Source: G963678445 sp963678445 (GTDB lineage: Bacteria > Hydrogenedentota > Hydrogenedentia > Hydrogenedentales > G963678445). From it: DNA of 64,000 nucleotides. Shown here in pieces: positions 1-8,548 of this stretch. Both the position numbers and the translations under genes were made by a program. The stretch's first letter is position 1. Every line of letters starts with the position of its first letter. The notes under the pieces were generated by a model. It ran no database searches. It saw only the letters and a program-made list of their open reading frames with translations, and was not told the DNA's origin. The stretch lies in NCBI GenBank assembly GCA_963678445.1, contig OY782877.1:3906001-3970000 (forward strand), in the 5' to 3' direction.

Positions 1-1
1 G

Positions 2-1045
2 CTTTTTTGTGGAGGGGCCATATTGAATGTTAGCGCCTCTCCTTTGCTGCAAAACTGTGTATTTATCGACAACGTAGCGCTTGAAGGTGGAGGCGGCATG
101 GCCAATTTCAACGCTGCTCCACAGATAAAGGATTGCCTGTTTTCTGGTAATACTTCCAACAAAAATGGCGGCGGTATATACAGTCTAAATTCTTCTCCGG
201 TACTGTCAAATTGCACATTTGACAAAAATTTATCAAAGGATAGTGGCGGTGCACTGTCTAATGAAAGAGACAGTTTTCATTTTGACCCGTCATTAGTGAT
301 AATAAGTGACTGTACGTTTACTGCAAACAGGGCAAAGCGAAATGGGGGTGGGATTTATACCACGCATAATGCCGCTCCGAAGATATCTGGTTGTAGATTT
401 CTAAACAATTCAGCAGGTTTACACGGTGGCGGGGTGGTGCGAGGAAGAATAGTAACGCATAGTGTTTTTCTTGGAAATGAAGCAGGTGAAGATGGGGGGG
501 GACTGTTCTTAGGAAAAGCAACGGATTGTACCTTCCGGGGAAATATCGCAAAGCGAAATGGGGGTGGGATTTGTAGCGGGATAGCGACGAATTGTGTTTT
601 TGTTGACAACACGGCGCAGGTAGATGGCGGTGGAATGTGTTGGAGTGGGGCGGTCAATTCCACGTTTTTTGGGAATACGGCGCAGGGAAATGGCAGTGGG
701 GTGTATGATCGGTATTCTGTGTTCTTGACCAATTGTATTGTGTGGGGGAATTCGGCGGAGAAGGAGGGGCAGGCAATTTATCCCGTGCATGCGGAAGCGC
801 CCCGGGTTACATATTCCTGCATTGAGGGTGGCTATGCGGGGGAAGGCAATATCGACACGCCACCGCTGTTCGTGAACCCCGGCGACGGCGATGTCTCGCT
901 CCAGGCCGACTCCCCGTGCATTGACGTAGGCACCTCAACAAAAGACGCCCCCACTACCGATATCGAGGGTGCCCCCCGTCCGCAGGGCAACGGCGTGGAC
1001 ATGGGCGCATATGAGTGGAACAGGGGGGATGCTTCTCTTCGTTGA
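2..1045 (+). CDS. Right-handed beta-helix / choice-of-anchor Q protein, 5' end outside window
   Basis: The reading frame is open to the first bases of the window and the repeat pattern already starts there, so the true start lies upstream. The protein is built of repeats of the type GGGI-x-N-x(4-6)-P-x-L-x-NC-x-F, about 20-25 residues each, with glycine runs and cysteines in register. This is typical of parallel beta-helix, polymorphic-membrane-protein-like exported proteins. The C-terminal part has the SPCID-G-T and VDMGAYEW motifs of the choice-of-anchor Q domain, which is common in large surface proteins of PVC and related phyla. The role is probably extracellular adhesion or glycan contact, but this is inferred from fold only. 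It is the last gene of its unit and converges on ppdK. Confidence 0.8.
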   Translation, partial: LFCGGAILNVSASPLLQNCVFIDNVALEGGGGMANFNAAPQIKDCLFSGNTSNKNGGGIYSLNSSPVLSNCTFDKNLSKDSGGALSNERDSFHFDPSLVIISDCTFTANRAKRNGGGIYTTHNAAPKISGCRFLNNSAGLHGGGVVRGRIVTHSVFLGNEAGEDGGGLFLGKATDCTFRGNIAKRNGGGICSGIATNCVFVDNTAQVDGGGMCWSGAVNSTFFGNTAQGNGSGVYDRYSVFLTNCIVWGNSAEKEGQAIYPVHAEAPRVTYSCIEGGYAGEGNIDTPPLFVNPGDGDVSLQADSPCIDVGTSTKDAPTTDIEGAPRPQGNGVDMGAYEWNRGDASLR

Positions 1046-1083
1046 GGTCGGATAGGAAAACCAAGCCTGAGGAATAATACGAC

Positions 1084-1113
1084 ATAGGCGGGAGGGGTGA
1101 GCCTCCCGCCTAT
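1084..1113. terminator. GC-rich hairpin after beta-helix gene
   Basis: A perfect 12-bp stem (ATAGGCGGGAGG / CCTCCCGCCTAT) with a 6-nt loop lies 39 bp after the stop of the beta-helix gene, between convergent genes. No clear T-run follows on either strand, so it may act as a 3'-end stabiliser rather than a strict intrinsic terminator. Confidence 0.5.
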
Positions 1114-1126
1114 ATAGTCTAGTGAG

Positions 1127-1154
1127 TTTTAAAGTGGTCTAAATCACTTTAAAA
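1127..1154. repeat. Ends-only copy of the dispersed repeat
   Basis: TTTTAAAGTG, 8 nt, CACTTTAAAA: a perfect 10-bp inverted repeat. It reads as the two ends of the dispersed element (TAAAGTGGTC and TAAATCACT) joined with the interior missing. It lies 14 bp from the ppdK stop codon and could also act as its 3' hairpin. Confidence 0.45.
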
Positions 1155-1167
1155 CAAGGGGTATATA

Positions 1168-3939
1168 CTATTTTTTGGTTTTGCACTTGGCGGCCTTTTG
1201 GGCAGTTTTGCGCGGTGTTTCGATCGCAGCTTGCGCAGCAGCGAAGCGGGCGATTGGGACACGGAAGGGGCTGCAGCTGACGTAGTTGAGACCGACGCGG
1301 TGGCAGAATTTGACGGATTCGGGATCGCCGCCGTGTTCGCCGCAGATACCGCATTTCAGTTCTGAACGGGTGGTGCGACCGCGGTCAACACCCATTTGTA
1401 CCAATTGTCCGATACCGTCCTGATCGAGGCTCTGGAAAGGATCGCCCGGCAGAATTTCTTCTTCGAGGTAAATTGGCAGGAAACCGTTGATGTCGTCACG
1501 GCTATAGCCAAATCCCATCTGGGTGAGATCGTTGGTACCGAAGCTGAAGAATTCGGCTTCTTCGGCGATCTGGTCGGCGGTCAGGGCGGCGCGCGGAATT
1601 TCGATCATGGTGCCGACCTGATAATTCAGTTTGGTTTTCTTTTTCTTTTCGATGTCAGCGGCAACGGCATCGATCAGAGCTTTCTGTTTTTTCAGCTCGT
1701 TGACATGCCCAACCAACGGCACCATGATTTCCGGGGGGGCGACTTTGACTTTTTTCTTTTTCAGTTCTGCCGCAGCTTCCAGAATGGCGCGCGCCTGCAT
1801 TTCGGTGATTTCCGGATAGGCGTTGCCCAGACGGCAACCACGGTGACCGAGCATGGGATTGAATTCATGCAGCTCGGTGATACGAGTCATGATGTCTGCT
1901 TCGGACATGCCGATGGCTTTGGAAAGCTCTTTGAGTTCTTTCGTCGCTGTGCCTTCATGCACCAGGCTGCCTACGAACTCGTGCAGCGGCGGATCGAGCA
2001 GACGAATGGTCGCCGGACGGCCTTTGAGGGCCTTGAAGATGCCCAGGAAGTCTTTTTTCTGGAAGGGCAACAGTTTCATGACCGCAGCGCGACGTGCTTC
2101 GGGATCTTTCGCCAGAATCATTTCACGTACGTAGAGGATACGGTCGGGGTCGAAGAACATGTGCTCAGTACGGCACAGGCCAATACCTTCAGCACCGAAC
2201 TTGATGGCCTGTTCGGTATCTTCGGGACTATCTGCATTGGTGCGAACACCGATTTGACGGGCGTCATCGGCCCATTTCATCAGGGTTTTGTACCAGCGGT
2301 TCTTTTCTGGTTGGGCAGGCAGTACAGAAAGCGCCTCTTCGTAGACTTTACCCGTCGAGCCGTTCATCGAAATCCAGTCGCCTTCTTTGACCACTTCACC
2401 GCCTACCGACATTTTTTTGTTTTTCAGGTCGATGCTGAGTGCGCCGCAACCGACGATGCAGCATTTACCCCAACCACGGGCTACCAATGCTGCGTGAGAG
2501 GTCATACCCCCTTTGGCGGTGAGGATAGCGACGGCGGCGTGCATACCATGCACGTCTTCGGGGGAGGTTTCGTTACGAACCAGGATGACTTTTTTGCCGT
2601 TTTTCGCCCATGCAGCGGCATCATCCGAGGTGAATACGACTTGGCCTACGCCACCACCAGGACCCGCTGGCAAGCCTTTAGCCAGGAGTTTGGCGCTTTT
2701 TTCCGCGCTTGGGTCGAGCATGGGGTGCAGCAGTTCGTCCAATTGTTCAGGGACGACGCGCATGATAGCCGTTTGCTGGTCAATCAGTTTTTCTTTGGCC
2801 ATGTCGACCGCCATCCGGACTGCGGCGGTACCGGTACGCTTACCAGTACGTGTTTGTAGCATATACAGCTCCTTGTCTTCGATAGTGAATTCAAGGTCCT
2901 GCATGTCTTTGTAGTGTTTTTCCAATTTGTTGCGAATAGCGACAAGCTGCTTGTACAGCGCGGGCCACTGTTCTTCCAGCGACATCATTTTTTTGGTGTC
3001 TTCAGTCTTGGTGGCTTTATTCAAGGGTGAGGGGGTGCGGATACCTGCCACTACGTCTTCACCCTGTGCGTTTACGAGCCATTCCCCGTAAAATTTATTG
3101 TTGCCAGTAGCCGGATCGCGTGTGAAGGCAACACCGGTGGCCGATGTTTCGCCCAAGTTACCGAAAACCATGGATTGTACGTTAACAGCAGTGCCCCAAT
3201 CGTGAGGGATGCCTTCGATTTGGCGATAGGCGATAGCGCGTTTGCCATTCCAGGATTGGAATACGGCCTTGATGCCGCCCCACAGTTGCTTTTCAGCGTC
3301 GTCAGGGAAGGATTTTCCGATAACGTCTTTGACGATGGCTTTGAAGGTTTCGCAGAGCTCTTTTAAATCTTCCGCGGTCAGATCCGTATCTTCGGTAACA
3401 CCGCGCTCCTGCTTCATCTCCTCCATAGCTTCTTCGAGCTGCTCACGCACCGAACCAGCGTCTTTGGGTTCAATACCGGCCGCTTTTTCCATGACGACAT
3501 CGGCGTACATCATGATCAAACGACGATAGGCGTCGTAGGCGAAGCGTTCGTCGCCGCTTTTGGCGATCAGGCCCGGCAGCGTTGCGCTGCAGAGACCAAC
3601 GTTCAGCACCGTGTCCATCATGCCCGGCATGGATTGGCGTGCACCCGAACGTACCGACACCAACAGCGGATTTTTAGCATCGCCATATTTTTTTTTCATT
3701 ACCCGCTCTACTTTACGCAGGGCCTTTTGGACTTCCTCTGTAAGTGCAGCAGGTAGTTTGCCTTTGTTGTTATAGTATTCGGTGCACATCTCCGTTGTAA
3801 TGGTAAATCCCGCCGGCACAGGGATGCCCAAGCTAGCCATTTCCGCTAGGTTGGCGCCTTTGCCGCCCAGCAGATTTTTCATGGAAGCTTTACCTTCCGC
3901 CTTTCCGCCGCCAAAAAAATACACATTTTTCTTAGCCAT
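1168..3939 (-). CDS. ppdK: Pyruvate, phosphate dikinase
   Basis: Interconverts pyruvate + ATP + Pi with phosphoenolpyruvate + AMP + PPi in the cytosol, linking glycolysis and gluconeogenesis. The N-terminal nucleotide-binding domain opens with GGKGANLAEM. The central phosphohistidine domain carries GGMTSHAA with the catalytic His at about residue 482. The C-terminal PEP/pyruvate domain ends with CGICGEHGGDP, which holds the catalytic Cys. The length of 923 aa is slightly above the usual 870-900; the extra residues include a Lys/Ala-rich tail. The ATG start is preceded by a GGGAGA ribosome site. A promoter-like sequence lies about 140 bp upstream. The gene stands alone between convergent and operon neighbours. 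Identification is firm. Confidence 0.97.
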   Translation of the reverse strand: MAKKNVYFFGGGKAEGKASMKNLLGGKGANLAEMASLGIPVPAGFTITTEMCTEYYNNKGKLPAALTEEVQKALRKVERVMKKKYGDAKNPLLVSVRSGARQSMPGMMDTVLNVGLCSATLPGLIAKSGDERFAYDAYRRLIMMYADVVMEKAAGIEPKDAGSVREQLEEAMEEMKQERGVTEDTDLTAEDLKELCETFKAIVKDVIGKSFPDDAEKQLWGGIKAVFQSWNGKRAIAYRQIEGIPHDWGTAVNVQSMVFGNLGETSATGVAFTRDPATGNNKFYGEWLVNAQGEDVVAGIRTPSPLNKATKTEDTKKMMSLEEQWPALYKQLVAIRNKLEKHYKDMQDLEFTIEDKELYMLQTRTGKRTGTAAVRMAVDMAKEKLIDQQTAIMRVVPEQLDELLHPMLDPSAEKSAKLLAKGLPAGPGGGVGQVVFTSDDAAAWAKNGKKVILVRNETSPEDVHGMHAAVAILTAKGGMTSHAALVARGWGKCCIVGCGALSIDLKNKKMSVGGEVVKEGDWISMNGSTGKVYEEALSVLPAQPEKNRWYKTLMKWADDARQIGVRTNADSPEDTEQAIKFGAEGIGLCRTEHMFFDPDRILYVREMILAKDPEARRAAVMKLLPFQKKDFLGIFKALKGRPATIRLLDPPLHEFVGSLVHEGTATKELKELSKAIGMSEADIMTRITELHEFNPMLGHRGCRLGNAYPEITEMQARAILEAAAELKKKKVKVAPPEIMVPLVGHVNELKKQKALIDAVAADIEKKKKTKLNYQVGTMIEIPRAALTADQIAEEAEFFSFGTNDLTQMGFGYSRDDINGFLPIYLEEEILPGDPFQSLDQDGIGQLVQMGVDRGRTTRSELKCGICGEHGGDPESVKFCHRVGLNYVSCSPFRVPIARFAAAQAAIETPRKTAQKAAKCKTKK

Positions 3940-4081
3940 ATCCGTAGAATCTCCCTCACGTTCCCATACCGCGTCGAGATGTGCACGCTGGTATTCTAAA
4001 GTTTATACACGTACCGCCTTGCTATCAAAGGGAAGCGGCCGTAAAACAGACAACCCTTTCCTAGCACAAATAAACCTATCT

Positions 4082-4110
4082 AGTATACAAAAGTGGAAAA
4101 TATGATGCAA
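4082..4110 (-). promoter_or_regulatory. Sigma-70-like promoter for ppdK
   Basis: On the minus strand, TTGCAT, a 17-bp spacer and TATACT. The -35 has two mismatches to TTGACA and the -10 one mismatch to TATAAT. Predicted transcript start is near 4075, giving a leader of about 135 nt before ppdK. Confidence 0.45.
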
Positions 4111-4172
4111 CCTTACGGAGAATATAATTCACTGCTGAGTAATGCCTGTTTTACGTAGAACTATTCCAAAAA

Positions 4173-4203
4173 TACGGTGCGTTTCAGCCTGAAACGCACC
4201 GTA
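4173..4203 (-). terminator. Intrinsic terminator of the TPR operon
   Basis: A long, nearly perfect palindrome (TACGGTGCGTTTCAG and its complement around one base). On the minus strand it is followed by a TTTTT run at 4168-4172. It lies 54 bp after the stop of the minus-strand gene ending at 4257. Confidence 0.8.
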
Positions 4204-4256
4204 AAGCAAGGTTAATGTCTACTGTTTAAATATTCTTTTTCGAATGCTTCTATGGG

Positions 4257-5702
4257 CTACTTAAGGGTGGCTACGGGGACCATCTCTTTTTGTAAACGCG
4301 CTAATTCGTCGTTGTATTCTGCCTTCATCAAGGCTCGCAAAGTTTCGGTAGTCGCATTTTCAACAATGTTCTGTGCTGTATGCTGAATGTCGAGTGCAAA
4401 GCCGCTTCCGCTGAAGGATTGCGCATTTGCAACGACGCTTTGCTTTAATTCCTGCATGCGGTAGCGCACGTTGTTGATATTGCGGATACGCCGTTGGTTT
4501 TCCGTCGGAAATTCGTCGCTTACCTGATAGAGCAGTTCCTGGGCACGGCGCAACAGTACCAATGCCTCAGTGTAGCGGTTGTTGAGCACTTCTTCTTCTG
4601 CTAGCGCCTGGAATTGTTCAGCGCTATCCAGATGGGCCTGATCTTGCGCCAAGCGTGCGTCGCGCGCTTCAATTTGCGTCAGCGTTTCCAAGCGATGGCG
4701 TTCTGCTGAGGGATGCAATGGGTTGGCGTCCAACGCCTGTTTAAAGGCATCTAAGGCACCTTCCAAGCGTTTATCCGTTAACGCCTTTTGACCACGTTCT
4801 ACATAGTAGTCCGCAATTTTGTCGATCACGTCGCGTCGGTTAGGATCATCGGCGAGTACCGCACGATAGATTTTTACGGCACGGTCGGGGAAGCCACCTT
4901 CGAAAAACAGGTTGCCAATGCGTACTTGCATATCGGCTGTTTTGGAGACCAAGCGATCCAGTCTCGCCTCAGCAGCGTCGATTTCCGCCAGATTTGCCCG
5001 TCGGATGTAGAAGGTGTATGCCAATTCAACGTAGTTGCGCAATTGTCCACTGGAAATATTGCCTTGTACCGCGGTGTTGGTCAGGATGGTGTACCAAACG
5101 TCTGCGACGGCGTTCACGGAACGGCTCAGATCTTCGGGGAGACGCGTTCCTGCCAGCCCACGGAAACCGGTTCCATTTTGATATTCACGCTGCAGGAGCT
5201 CGTTGTGGACATTGGCCGCTGCGACTACGTCAGCGAAATAGGTTTTAGGGTCTACAAATTCTCTCTTTTTTAGTTTGAGGGTGGCGCGTTGTACATTTTT
5301 GCTTACGTCAGCAAAATATAGGGTGCGATACCGTGCTTCACTCTCTTGCATCGGAGAGGTGATTTCAGCGACCAATTTTCCTAATGCACCCAAGCGAAAG
5401 GCAAAATATGGGTCAATTTTATCGCCCTGTACGGCTTGTAGTAACGCCATTTCCGCTTCAATTGCGCGGACGGCATTACTTTCTAAATCGGGATACAGCT
5501 CTTCGAGCATATCCATGGAAAGCAAAGAGCCTGATTGTATGTCTTTTTTTAGACGGGTTAGGGGAATGTTTTCGTTTTTGGAGATCAACAGCAAGGCATT
5601 GCTTACGATAGCGGTTTGTGTTTTCGGCCCCCAGGCAAAACCGGGCGCCGCAATCGTTAACACCAAGGTGGCGATAACAAGGATTTGTATGATACGTGGC
5701 AT
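4257..5702 (-). CDS. Exported TPR-containing protein of unknown function
   Basis: 481 aa with a clear Sec signal peptide (residues 1-23, cleavage after APGFA). The mature N-terminus begins WGPKTQ and has a helical region resembling the start of zinc-dependent phospholipase C-like proteins, but I cannot see a full set of metal ligands. Residues about 200-400 are alpha-helical with TPR-like repeats (A-x-IYRAVLADDP, DAFKQALDANPLHP). The start ATG has a GGAGGT ribosome site that overlaps the stop region of the upstream gene, 14 bp away, so the two genes form an operon. It is probably a periplasmic scaffold or assembly factor; the function is unknown. Confidence 0.8.
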   Translation of the reverse strand: MPRIIQILVIATLVLTIAAPGFAWGPKTQTAIVSNALLLISKNENIPLTRLKKDIQSGSLLSMDMLEELYPDLESNAVRAIEAEMALLQAVQGDKIDPYFAFRLGALGKLVAEITSPMQESEARYRTLYFADVSKNVQRATLKLKKREFVDPKTYFADVVAAANVHNELLQREYQNGTGFRGLAGTRLPEDLSRSVNAVADVWYTILTNTAVQGNISSGQLRNYVELAYTFYIRRANLAEIDAAEARLDRLVSKTADMQVRIGNLFFEGGFPDRAVKIYRAVLADDPNRRDVIDKIADYYVERGQKALTDKRLEGALDAFKQALDANPLHPSAERHRLETLTQIEARDARLAQDQAHLDSAEQFQALAEEEVLNNRYTEALVLLRRAQELLYQVSDEFPTENQRRIRNINNVRYRMQELKQSVVANAQSFSGSGFALDIQHTAQNIVENATTETLRALMKAEYNDELARLQKEMVPVATLK

Positions 5703-5716
5703 GCGCGCACCTCCTT

Positions 5717-7291
5717 TTATAAGCTGGCCGCTGGGGCCGAGGTTTTATCCTGCTCGGCGGCTTTTTCTAACTGGTTGACTAATACTTCGATTTCATTTAT
5801 CCGGTTTCCGGGCATGGCAGGTCCGGCCAGGGCCAGGTACTGTTTCAGTTCCCGCATGCCTTCGGGTAACATGCCGCGACTAATCTGGAGGAGGCCGTTT
5901 TCCAATCTTGCCGGCGCATACTGCGGTTCGAGGCGAATTGCACTTTGGAAGGCTTGCTGAGCAGCTGCGACATCGCCTTCACGTGCTTTGATTTGCCCCT
6001 CTACCGTGTATAGTTTGGCGGAACTCAACCCGCCTTGTTTGGCTTGTGCAATGGAGTCGTTGGCGCGCTGTAATTCATTTTCCTCCATATAAAGCTGCGC
6101 TTTCTGCAAAGCGGCCTCAGCCGCGTAAGGGCCGTCGCCCAGCGCAATACGATCCAGCTCGGTCAACGCTTCTCCTGTCAACTTTACCGCCTGCAGGCAT
6201 AATCCATATAAAAAGTCCGCCTGTGCATTGGCGGAAGCGCCAGAAGCACCTTTACGGAACAAAGGCAAGGCCTTATCAAAAGCTCCTTGCGCCATGTACA
6301 GCATGCCCAAGCGTAGGTTGACCTGTTCGGGTACGGTAGTTTTTTCCGCCAGTGCAGTTTCAAAGGCGCTTATAGCTTGCTCTGATTGCCCTTGTGCTTC
6401 GGCGATGCAGGCCTGGATGACGGCGATGTCTCCAGCGTTACCCCCCTGGCTCGTCATTTGGTCTGCCAAGGCTGTTGCTCCTGCGTAATCCTGCTGCAAG
6501 ACTTTGAGGATACAGGAAAAGAATGGCGTGCGGCTGGCATCCGTGCTTTCCAGTTGCGTCAGCATTTTTTGGAAGTCTGTCAAGCTTTCTGTGGCGCCAG
6601 TAAGCAAAGTCAATAGATAGAGGGCGCGCGCATTATCCGGTTCACGTGACACCACACTGCGCAAGGTGTCCCGCTGCTGATTTTCACCGGTTGCCCCGGA
6701 AACTTGTCCGGCAGCAGCCACCGCCAGCATACCGGCCTCTTCATTGTCCGAATTGCGCGCTGCCGCTAGAAAGGCCTGACGCGCTTTATCGAACTGGCGT
6801 CCCTTCCAGAATAACTGCCCCAGCAAGAACTGGGCTTCTGCGTTGTCGCTATGACTGCCGACGTATTCTTGTAACAGATTGACGCCCTCCAGCACGTTGC
6901 CATTCATGGCAAATTCACGCGCTTTGGCAACGGGGTCCTGGGTGAGGAAGTAGATGAGCGCGCCGGCAACACAAACAAGGGCGATTACACCGATGCCAAT
7001 GAAAAACGCAGGGCCAATACGAGTGGGTACATAAGGGGCAATGGAGAGTGAGCGGTCCTTTCTGCCTTCTGCGACCTGCTGGCCGGTGAGCAGATTGGTG
7101 CCACATTTGATGCAGATTATATCCCCTTCTTGCACACTCTGACCGCAATTGGGACACGAGGAGGTTGCTGAACCAGGCGGCTTCATGCCGCCGCCTACTG
7201 GCATTGATTCTACCCGCATGGGGCCACCGCAATGGGGACAGTTTTCCAAGTTGGGGTTGGTCAATTTTCCGCAGTAGGGACAATTTATCAT
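5717..7291 (-). CDS. Zinc-ribbon, single-pass membrane, TPR protein
   Basis: About 524 aa. Two zinc ribbons lie at the N-terminus (CPYC at 4-7 with CPHC at 18-21; CPNC at 46-49 with CIKC at 60-63). One transmembrane helix follows at about 93-117. The remaining roughly 400 residues are tandem TPR-type repeats (for example A-x-FLLGQLFWKGRQFDKA). The ribbons should be cytoplasmic and the TPR domain periplasmic, or the reverse. I chose ATG 7291; a GTG at 7300 has a better-spaced AGGA ribosome site and is possible. The open frame extends to 7477, but the extra part has no domain logic. It forms an operon with the exported TPR protein downstream. The function is unknown; it may organise an envelope complex. 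Confidence 0.8.
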   Translation of the reverse strand: MINCPYCGKLTNPNLENCPHCGGPMRVESMPVGGGMKPPGSATSSCPNCGQSVQEGDIICIKCGTNLLTGQQVAEGRKDRSLSIAPYVPTRIGPAFFIGIGVIALVCVAGALIYFLTQDPVAKAREFAMNGNVLEGVNLLQEYVGSHSDNAEAQFLLGQLFWKGRQFDKARQAFLAAARNSDNEEAGMLAVAAAGQVSGATGENQQRDTLRSVVSREPDNARALYLLTLLTGATESLTDFQKMLTQLESTDASRTPFFSCILKVLQQDYAGATALADQMTSQGGNAGDIAVIQACIAEAQGQSEQAISAFETALAEKTTVPEQVNLRLGMLYMAQGAFDKALPLFRKGASGASANAQADFLYGLCLQAVKLTGEALTELDRIALGDGPYAAEAALQKAQLYMEENELQRANDSIAQAKQGGLSSAKLYTVEGQIKAREGDVAAAQQAFQSAIRLEPQYAPARLENGLLQISRGMLPEGMRELKQYLALAGPAMPGNRINEIEVLVNQLEKAAEQDKTSAPAASL

Positions 7292-7480
7292 TGCTGCCAC
7301 GGGCGTTCCTACCTTTCCGCTGGGGTTAAGACGCGGATACCATTTTGGCATTTGGTGCAAAGCCAATTGCCTTGCGATATCCGCCGTCCGGCAATATCGG
7401 CTTACATCGAATTGCCTGACCACTTCATTTTCGGACCTTCCACATATAACCAGCGCTACGCCATTTAGTATCGACAATTC

Positions 7481-7564
7481 CTAAAGCGGTCATAAAACAA
7501 AATTTTGCTTCGTTCCAGGATGGCAAGAATTATCCTCTTGCTTGCGCTTGCTAGCTCGCTTTAG
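7481..7564 (-). repeat. Dispersed repeat, minus orientation, diverged
   Basis: The reverse complement reads CTAAAGCGAGC, then a CAAGCAAGAGG core, TTGCCATCC, then GCAAAATTTTG and TTTTATGACCGCTTTAG. Order and spacing match the other dispersed copies, but the 5' hairpin is altered to an AGCGAGCTAGCAAGCGC form. The rest of the 7292-7734 gap holds no supported gene. Confidence 0.65.
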
Positions 7565-7734
7565 CCTTTTGTCGATACTCCTTCCTATAAGCCTCGCGCT
7601 TTATTGCATCGATTATACACCCTTGTTCTAGCGGTTCAAAATTATTGTCATAAAGTTTGTGAAAACTCACTTTTAGCATGACACCCCAGTGGCAATCCGT
7701 CAGCAAATCATGGGCAGGGAGTAGCCCGAGTTAG

Positions 7735-8232
7735 CTAGCGGGATCTGCGTGCCCCGCCCCGCTGTCCGGCAGTACTTCCTTTCCGCTGCGTCTGGGGTGG
7801 CAATGCGGAGCGTCGTTGGCCTTCCGTCTTGAACGAACGACGCGTTTTCTTATGTTGCACCTTCATGGGGCGGTAACGTAAGACCAGTAGCAGTACAATT
7901 ACCGCCAAGGTCACCTCCACCCAAAAAAGCCAATGGGGACTATACGCCTCGCGCTCCCAGAAATTGACAATAGGAGTATTCCAGTCGGGTGATTCAAAGG
8001 TTTTTTCACTGAAGGCGCGTTTCATTGACGACTGGTCTTTGAACCATGCGGCCACCTTGACTATTACGAATACGGACACATGCATAAGTCCCCAATATAT
8101 TGCGATTTCAATGGCGTACAGGATGACGGGGAGAGACCATTTTCGGGTGAGAAAGATGAAGGGGAGGAGTAAAAGAAGACCAAAGATGTAATAGATGTAA
8201 AACTCTTTAAAATGCGCTATGACCACATCCAC
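7735..8232 (-). CDS. Small multipass membrane protein, unknown
   Basis: 165 aa with about three transmembrane helices (near residues 12-30, 35-58 and 100-120). The hydrophilic, Arg/Lys/Gln-rich C-terminal tail of about 45 residues is probably cytoplasmic. The start is GTG at 8232, supported by a GGAGG ribosome site 8 bp upstream. No family is recognised. Neighbouring genes give no functional hint. The basic tail could bind nucleic acid or rRNA, or simply set topology. Confidence 0.65.
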   Translation of the reverse strand: MDVVIAHFKEFYIYYIFGLLLLLPFIFLTRKWSLPVILYAIEIAIYWGLMHVSVFVIVKVAAWFKDQSSMKRAFSEKTFESPDWNTPIVNFWEREAYSPHWLFWVEVTLAVIVLLLVLRYRPMKVQHKKTRRSFKTEGQRRSALPPQTQRKGSTAGQRGGARRSR

Positions 8233-8419
8233 AATAGCGTCCTCCTTCTACTTAAAGTGGGCAGTATCATCCGTGTAAACGTAGCTATCTTGCGCTTCGT
8301 ATGACGCAATTCCTTCTTTAATTATAGCTGCTTTACAACGTATGCCACTTGAATTAAGGCATTTTTCTATCTTCCTAAGTCGAGTGTAGCACAGTGTTTT
8401 GTGTATTGCCAAGACGCTT

Positions 8420-8460
8420 TTTAGTGACTCAAATCTAAAGCGGTCCAAGGAGCGCTTTAG
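8420..8460. repeat. Remnant of the dispersed repeat (ends only)
   Basis: TTAGTGACTCAAATC (the 3' end in reverse) is directly followed by CTAAAGCG-gtccaaggag-CGCTTTAG, a perfect 8-bp inverted repeat. The internal core of the element is absent. The interval 8233-8548 otherwise holds no convincing gene. Confidence 0.5.
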
Positions 8461-8479
8461 AAAGGATTTTGTTTTCTTG

Positions 8480-8509
8480 GGGGAGCTTTTTGTACAAAGA
8501 AAGCTCCCC
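8480..8509. terminator. Hairpin downstream of the symporter gene
   Basis: GGGGAGCTTT, a 10-nt loop, AAAGCTCCCC: a perfect 10-bp stem 39 bp beyond the symporter stop. There is no T-run on the minus side, so termination strength is uncertain. Confidence 0.5.
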
Positions 8510-8548
8510 TAGGAAAAAGTCTGTTCTATAGTAAGCCTAACGTGGCAT

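Noticed and set aside
1396..2859. Long plus-strand reading frame of 487 codons opposite ppdK
   Set aside because: Exact antisense of a strongly conserved PPDK; composition and lack of start signals mark it as a shadow.
8248..8448. 66-codon minus-strand frame
   Set aside because: Starts inside a repeat remnant with TTG, no ribosome site, no recognisable domain.
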